This document shows, piece by piece, positions 33,492-37,899 of a stretch of 37,899 bases of DNA. The notes under the pieces were generated by a model that did not search any database, was not told the DNA's origin, and worked only from the letters and a program-made list of their open reading frames with translations. The position numbers were made by a program, and so were the translations under genes. The DNA lies in assembly GCF_009711525.1 (NCBI RefSeq), contig NZ_SMLV01000412.1:1-37899 (forward strand). The letters are read 5' to 3'. Positions within the stretch are counted from its first letter, which is position 1. Each line of letters opens with the position of its first letter. Source of the stretch: Fulvivirga lutimaris. Lineage in GTDB: Bacteria > Bacteroidota > Bacteroidia > Cytophagales > Cyclobacteriaceae.

Positions 33492-34241
33492 ATGAAAAAA
33501 GGAAAAATTCTCATTGTTGAAGACAATAAAATTACCGCTAAACACTTAGCAACAACACTTCAAAAATTTGACTATGAAGTTACAGGTTGTGTTGATTCAC
33601 TTGAAAATGTTAAAAGTAGCATAGTTAAATCATGTCCTGATTTGGTTATACTCGACATCAATTTGGGAGGAGATTTTGATGGTGTTCAAATAGCTCAAGT
33701 CCTTAGATTAGAATTTGAAATACCTTACCTCTTTCTAACCTCACTTAATGATCAGGAGACAATAAATAGGATCATTCAAGCACAACCATTTGGTTATATC
33801 GTGAAGCCATTTGACACTGATAATTTACAAGCAGTAGTTGATCTTGCCATTTACAAGGCTAAAAGAAGAAATGATTTAATGAGCATAGATTCTAATCATA
33901 CTGTAAATAAGAGTGATTTGGATGAATTGAAAAACTATATTTTCGTCAAGAATGGGAGCAATATTGATAGGGTATTTATTCCCAATATTGAGTTTGTTGA
34001 GGCTGATGGTAGATATACCTATATTCATTTCCAAGGTCAAAAAAAGATTAGCAACGCTCCTCTAAAAGTGCTTAAGGAGAAGCTTCAAGGACGACATTTT
34101 ATCCAGACCCACCGTTCGTATATTGTCAATGTTACAAAAGTGGATACAATTACATTCAATTATCTTAATGTTGGTAAACATGAGGTACCCATTGGTAAGA
34201 CCTATCGAAGTGATTTACTAAATGGGCTGGAAGTTATTTAG
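33492..34241 (+). CDS. LytTR-family response regulator
   Basis: This 249-residue response regulator has a receiver domain (1-125) with E10-D11 in ILIVEDN, phospho-acceptor D55 in LVILDINLGG and K105 in GYIVKPFDT. After a linker comes a LytTR DNA-binding domain (~145-249) with IFVKNGSNIDRVFIPNIEFV, DGRYTYIHF and FIQTHRSYIVNVTKV. It lies 100 bases before the large propeller kinase on the same strand, and the two very likely form a pair. A HisKA-type propeller kinase paired with a separate LytTR regulator is less usual than the fused AraC-type hybrids. It is clearly different in sequence from the regulator at 6558-7271. Confidence 0.92.
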   Translation: MKKGKILIVEDNKITAKHLATTLQKFDYEVTGCVDSLENVKSSIVKSCPDLVILDINLGGDFDGVQIAQVLRLEFEIPYLFLTSLNDQETINRIIQAQPFGYIVKPFDTDNLQAVVDLAIYKAKRRNDLMSIDSNHTVNKSDLDELKNYIFVKNGSNIDRVFIPNIEFVEADGRYTYIHFQGQKKISNAPLKVLKEKLQGRHFIQTHRSYIVNVTKVDTITFNYLNVGKHEVPIGKTYRSDLLNGLEVI

Positions 34242-34341
34242 CCAAACTATCAATAATATCCTTTTCCTAATTATTTGTCTTAACTAAAGTATTTTTTGAA
34301 GAATTACTAATTTAAGAGTAATAATAAGAATCAGCCACTTC

Positions 34342-37300
34342 ATGATACAACAGGTCAAGTATATTCTCGTCATTTTGTTATTAGCAATTTTTGAAAATAT
34401 AAATGCACAGAAAGTAACTAGATTTGATATTGATACAATACCTAGCAATATTCCCGGGCAGAATGGATGGTCATTACCAACCACGGTATTGGCCCAATCA
34501 CCTAAAATTACCCCTTACTCTCTGGCACCCATTAAGATTCAGCCAAAAGTAACACCTATTGATTTTGAAAAATTAACATCAAATACTCCCGGTAAGAACG
34601 GGTTCTCATTTCCAAAGACATATAAAGTTCCTAAAGAAGGATTTCTTGTGTATGAAAACGATACAATTTACGCTCCCGTCAAAGTAAAGGCGAAAGCTCC
34701 AGAGATTAAAAGAGCATTGGAATTCAGACATAAGGATAACACCGCCTTCGATATTCAGTACTTAGATGTTGACCAGAATATGCCTAGTTCTAACATTCAA
34801 ACAATTGTATTTGATGATAAACAAAATGTTTGGTTTGGCACCTATCAGGGCAAGTTTGCAAGATATGACGGTAATAATTTCTATGTATATGGAGTTAAAC
34901 AGGGTTTCGACTGTAATAGCGTCAAGGAAATTATGATTGATAGTAAAGGAAATTTGTGGTTTGGAACCACCCTTGGTGGATTAATAATGTTTGATGGAGA
35001 CACGTTTACCTATTTTAAAGAAGAGCAAGGCTTTACAGAGCGCAACGTAATGGTTATTTACGAAGACAAGAAGGGGGCAATTTGGGTTGGATCCTACCTG
35101 GGTGGGCTTTGGCATTATGATGGAGAAAATGTAACCAGATACACGACAAAAGAAGGATTACCTAGCAATGATATTCAAGATATTGTGGAGGATGATAATG
35201 GAACTATTTGGATAGCCACGAGAGGAGGTGTTTGCTCATTTGATGGTGTTTCATTTACACCTATAACTTCGGAAAATGGATTATCTAACAATATGTGTTA
35301 TTCAATATCTATTGATGCAAACAAAGATATTTGGATAGGTACAAATGATGGGTTTAATATTTATAAACCCGATAAAATTGTTTCATATTCATCAGAAACT
35401 GATTTGAAAAAAATAGAATATCGAACTATACATCATGATGAAGACGGTATCACTTGGTTAGGTTCGAATGGTGCTGGCCTTATTAAGTTTGATGGAGAAC
35501 AAATTGAAATTATCGATATAAATTCAGGACTTACCAATGATGTTATATTTGATATTGCTCAAGATTTTAATGGCAATTTTTGGATAGCAACATATGGCGG
35601 AGGATTGTGCAAATTCAGGCCAAATTCATTTACACATCTTACTTCTGAACAAGGTCTATTTTCTTCAGTCCCTTTATGTATTAATCAGGACAATGCTGGA
35701 GACATGTGGTTCACTACATTTTTAGTGGGAGTTACCCGATTTAATGGCAAAACATTTGAAACATATTCAAAATTTGTGGAACAGGAAAATTCGGTATGTA
35801 CAATTCATCAAGATCATTCTGGTAATTATTGGATGGGCACCATGAATGGTTTAGTAGTATTTGATGGTAAGAAATTTACTAGATATACTACAGAAAATGG
35901 TTTTACAGACAATCGAGTATTTTCAATATATGAAAGTGAAAATCATGATATTTGGTTTGGTACATTCAGAGGCGTCTCTAAATATGATGGTAAAAGCTTC
36001 AAAACGTTCAATGAAAATCATGGATTAAGTAAGGACTTAACCCTTTGTATAACTGAGGACAAGCAAGGGAATATGTGGTTTGGCACATTTGATGGCGTTG
36101 CCAAAATAGAAGAAGATCGTTTGACATTATATACTGAAAAGGATGGATTACCACACAAAGTTGTTCGTTGCATATTGACTGATGGTCATGGAAATATTTG
36201 GGCTGGTACAGACGGAGGTCTTGTATTAATAGCAGATGATAAAGATGGGGCAGTTATTAAAGAATACACAGATAATGACATAATTACTGGTAACACGATT
36301 TTATCATTAATAGAAGACTCTAAGGGCAGGTTATGGGTAGGTACAGAAGTAGGTATAGTTTGTTTAAGTATTGATGATAATAAAGCCATTACAACATTAG
36401 CTAATTTTACCCAGCTTGATGGACTGCTAAATGGGTTAGATGTTGTGCAAAATTCAGTGCATGAGGATGATAATGGGGTTCTTTGGTGGGGAATGGGCAA
36501 AGGAATAACTCGACTTGATCTAGATAAATTTGTTATCCAAGAAAATGAACCACAAATCCAACTTAACAAAGTAGATATAAATGGTAGTGAAGTTAATTAT
36601 CATGTAATATCAGACAGCATTGCATATAATTTTGATCTTGGGTTGACTTTTGATTCAATAGCAAGGTTCTATGAATATCCTTTAAACCCAGTGTTTTCCC
36701 ATGACAATAACTATCTTACTTTTCATTATTCAGCAATAGATTTGACTGACCCAAAAAGTATGACATATAATTACATGCTTAATGGTTTTGATGACAAATG
36801 GAATTCTACAGCAGAAACCTATGCCGAATATAGAAACCTACCTGGTGGGGATTATACTTTTAAAGTAAAAGCAATTAATAAAGCCAACAAATGGAGCGAA
36901 ACATTTGAATATCAATTTAAAGTTCTCCCTCCATGGTATTTAGAATGGTGGGCGTTTGTAGTGTATGCTATAATAGGCATAGGAATTATATATGTTATTA
37001 TTCGCTTGAATTCACTGCGTCTAAAACAGCTAAACCTACAATTAGAGAAAACAGTAGCTGAGCGTACCGAGGAACTTAGGGTTACAAATGAAAAACTTTT
37101 GGAGCTGGATAAGTTCAAAGAAGGGTTAACAGGAATGATCGTTCATGATTTAAAAAACCCACTTAATGGAATTATCAATGTATCTAACTCTTATACAATT
37201 AATGAGCAGGTGTACCGCATGAAGGAGTTCGGTAAGCAGGTATTAAATATGGTAGTCAATATTCTCGATGTTCATAAATATGAGGATACTAAAATGGTAC

Positions 37301-37899
37301 CTGATAAATCAGTAGTTTCCTTAAATGACATTATACAAAGTGCCATTGCCGATACAGAATTTTTATTAAATGAAAAGGGCGTATCTGTTAAAGCCAAAAT
37401 AGAGAAGGCATACAATATCAATGTTGATAAGAAGCTAATTATTCGTGTTTTTGTTAATCTTTTAACCAATGCAATTAAATATTCTAAAGCGGGTGATGTA
37501 ATATTTATTAATGTCAGCGAAGATAATGATGATCAAATCAGGGTTGAAATCAGTGATTCTGGCCAAGGTATACCTCAAGATCAAGTAGACAAAATATTTG
37601 ATAAATTTGTTCAAATCAGTGCTAAAGACTCAGGCAAAATACGTTCAACGGGATTAGGTCTAACATTTTGCAAAATGGCAATTGAATCGCACAATGGTAA
37701 TATTGGTGTTATTTCCGAAGTAAATAAAGGAACTACATTTTGGTTCGTTCTTTCCTTACACTCTGTTGAGGATAGCTCTTCGTTAAGTATCAATAGTAGC
37801 ATAGACTCAAACGAAATTAAGTTAACGCAACCATCAAAACAGGCAATTAAACCGGTAGCACTATTAATTGAAAAACATAGATTTTATGAAATTACCGAA
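34342..37899 (+). CDS. Two-component propeller (reg_prop) sensor histidine kinase, 3' end outside the window
   Basis: The frame is open for 1186 codons to the last base, so the C-terminus is missing. A signal peptide (cleavage near INAQ) is followed by a short linker that holds two copies of an IPGQNGW/TPGKNGF motif. Then come 14 reg_prop repeats from about residue 154 to 735, each with the form I-D-GN-W-GT--G. Fourteen repeats would fold into two seven-bladed propellers. A Y_Y_Y domain (~780-863) ends in the helix WAFVVYAIIGIGIIYVI (~870-890). A coiled coil leads to the HisKA motif MIVHDLKNPLNGI with H935. The HATPase domain has N1043, D1072 in SDSGQGIP and STGLGL near 1104. It senses extracellular or periplasmic cues and probably phosphorylates the preceding LytTR regulator. 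Confidence 0.92.
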   Translation, partial: MIQQVKYILVILLLAIFENINAQKVTRFDIDTIPSNIPGQNGWSLPTTVLAQSPKITPYSLAPIKIQPKVTPIDFEKLTSNTPGKNGFSFPKTYKVPKEGFLVYENDTIYAPVKVKAKAPEIKRALEFRHKDNTAFDIQYLDVDQNMPSSNIQTIVFDDKQNVWFGTYQGKFARYDGNNFYVYGVKQGFDCNSVKEIMIDSKGNLWFGTTLGGLIMFDGDTFTYFKEEQGFTERNVMVIYEDKKGAIWVGSYLGGLWHYDGENVTRYTTKEGLPSNDIQDIVEDDNGTIWIATRGGVCSFDGVSFTPITSENGLSNNMCYSISIDANKDIWIGTNDGFNIYKPDKIVSYSSETDLKKIEYRTIHHDEDGITWLGSNGAGLIKFDGEQIEIIDINSGLTNDVIFDIAQDFNGNFWIATYGGGLCKFRPNSFTHLTSEQGLFSSVPLCINQDNAGDMWFTTFLVGVTRFNGKTFETYSKFVEQENSVCTIHQDHSGNYWMGTMNGLVVFDGKKFTRYTTENGFTDNRVFSIYESENHDIWFGTFRGVSKYDGKSFKTFNENHGLSKDLTLCITEDKQGNMWFGTFDGVAKIEEDRLTLYTEKDGLPHKVVRCILTDGHGNIWAGTDGGLVLIADDKDGAVIKEYTDNDIITGNTILSLIEDSKGRLWVGTEVGIVCLSIDDNKAITTLANFTQLDGLLNGLDVVQNSVHEDDNGVLWWGMGKGITRLDLDKFVIQENEPQIQLNKVDINGSEVNYHVISDSIAYNFDLGLTFDSIARFYEYPLNPVFSHDNNYLTFHYSAIDLTDPKSMTYNYMLNGFDDKWNSTAETYAEYRNLPGGDYTFKVKAINKANKWSETFEYQFKVLPPWYLEWWAFVVYAIIGIGIIYVIIRLNSLRLKQLNLQLEKTVAERTEELRVTNEKLLELDKFKEGLTGMIVHDLKNPLNGIINVSNSYTINEQVYRMKEFGKQVLNMVVNILDVHKYEDTKMVPDKSVVSLNDIIQSAIADTEFLLNEKGVSVKAKIEKAYNINVDKKLIIRVFVNLLTNAIKYSKAGDVIFINVSEDNDDQIRVEISDSGQGIPQDQVDKIFDKFVQISAKDSGKIRSTGLGLTFCKMAIESHNGNIGVISEVNKGTTFWFVLSLHSVEDSSSLSINSSIDSNEIKLTQPSKQAIKPVALLIEKHRFYEITE

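Noticed and set aside
1-37899. tRNA, rRNA, CRISPR, integrase or transposase signatures
   Set aside because: None could be recognised by eye on either strand; a tRNAscan or profile search would be needed to exclude small ones fully.

Overview
The window reads as a piece of a Bacteroidota chromosome, most likely a marine or soil Cytophagales-type bacterium. The case rests on a surface protein with a C-terminal type IX secretion sorting domain, many lipoproteins with an acidic stretch after the lipobox cysteine, two LytTR response regulators, a reg_prop (two-component propeller) sensor kinase, no clear Shine-Dalgarno sequences before most genes, and one plausible Bacteroidota-type promoter. The base composition is AT-rich, more so over the last 9 kb. 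I saw no rRNA, tRNA, CRISPR array, integrase, transposase or phage gene. Most of the window looks like ordinary chromosome with some decayed sequence.

Layout. 1-3.7 kb: the 3' part of an M20-type peptidase with an altered metal ligand, a TPR lipoprotein, a broken glyoxalase-like (VOC) gene and a CPBP membrane protease. 3.7-5.4 kb: a repeat-like intergenic element and a secreted protein that joins a LolA-like domain to a degenerate metallo-beta-lactamase fold. 5.5-7.3 kb: a LytS-type kinase and LytTR regulator, overlapping by 4 bases. 7.3-9.4 kb: a DMT exporter diverging from a LysR regulator, with two overlooked small ORFs. 9.6-14.1 kb: a run of extracytoplasmic hydrolase lipoproteins (S33-like peptidase, GH5 and GH13) with a TfoX-domain protein. 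14.2-15.9 kb: a thioredoxin-like protein, an ArsP/DUF318-like permease and a SpoIIAA-like protein.

16-21 kb: an amidohydrolase, a transglutaminase-like protein, a LolA-like lipoprotein and a DUF885 peptidase. A 24-codon remnant of a second copy of the LolA-like lipoprotein follows. 21-24.4 kb: a second DMT exporter, a second STAS/SpoIIAA-like protein, an AraC regulator and a membrane-anchored TlpA-like thioredoxin. 24.5-28.9 kb: a two-gene NAD-dependent formate dehydrogenase in which the FdsG and FdsB functions are fused, preceded by a striking nested inverted repeat. 29.1-33.2 kb, minus strand: a T9SS surface protein, a small lipoprotein and a second CPBP protease. 33.5 kb to the end: a LytTR regulator followed by a 14-repeat double-propeller sensor kinase that runs off the window.

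The main functional themes are peptide and glycan breakdown at the cell envelope, small-molecule export, formate oxidation to NADH, and envelope sensing through two separate LytTR systems. I did not find a clearly new multi-gene defence or mobile system. The least ordinary points are the FDH leader element, the compact fused formate dehydrogenase, the paralog-tail fossil, the metal-ligand losses in two hydrolases, and the propeller kinase paired with a LytTR regulator.
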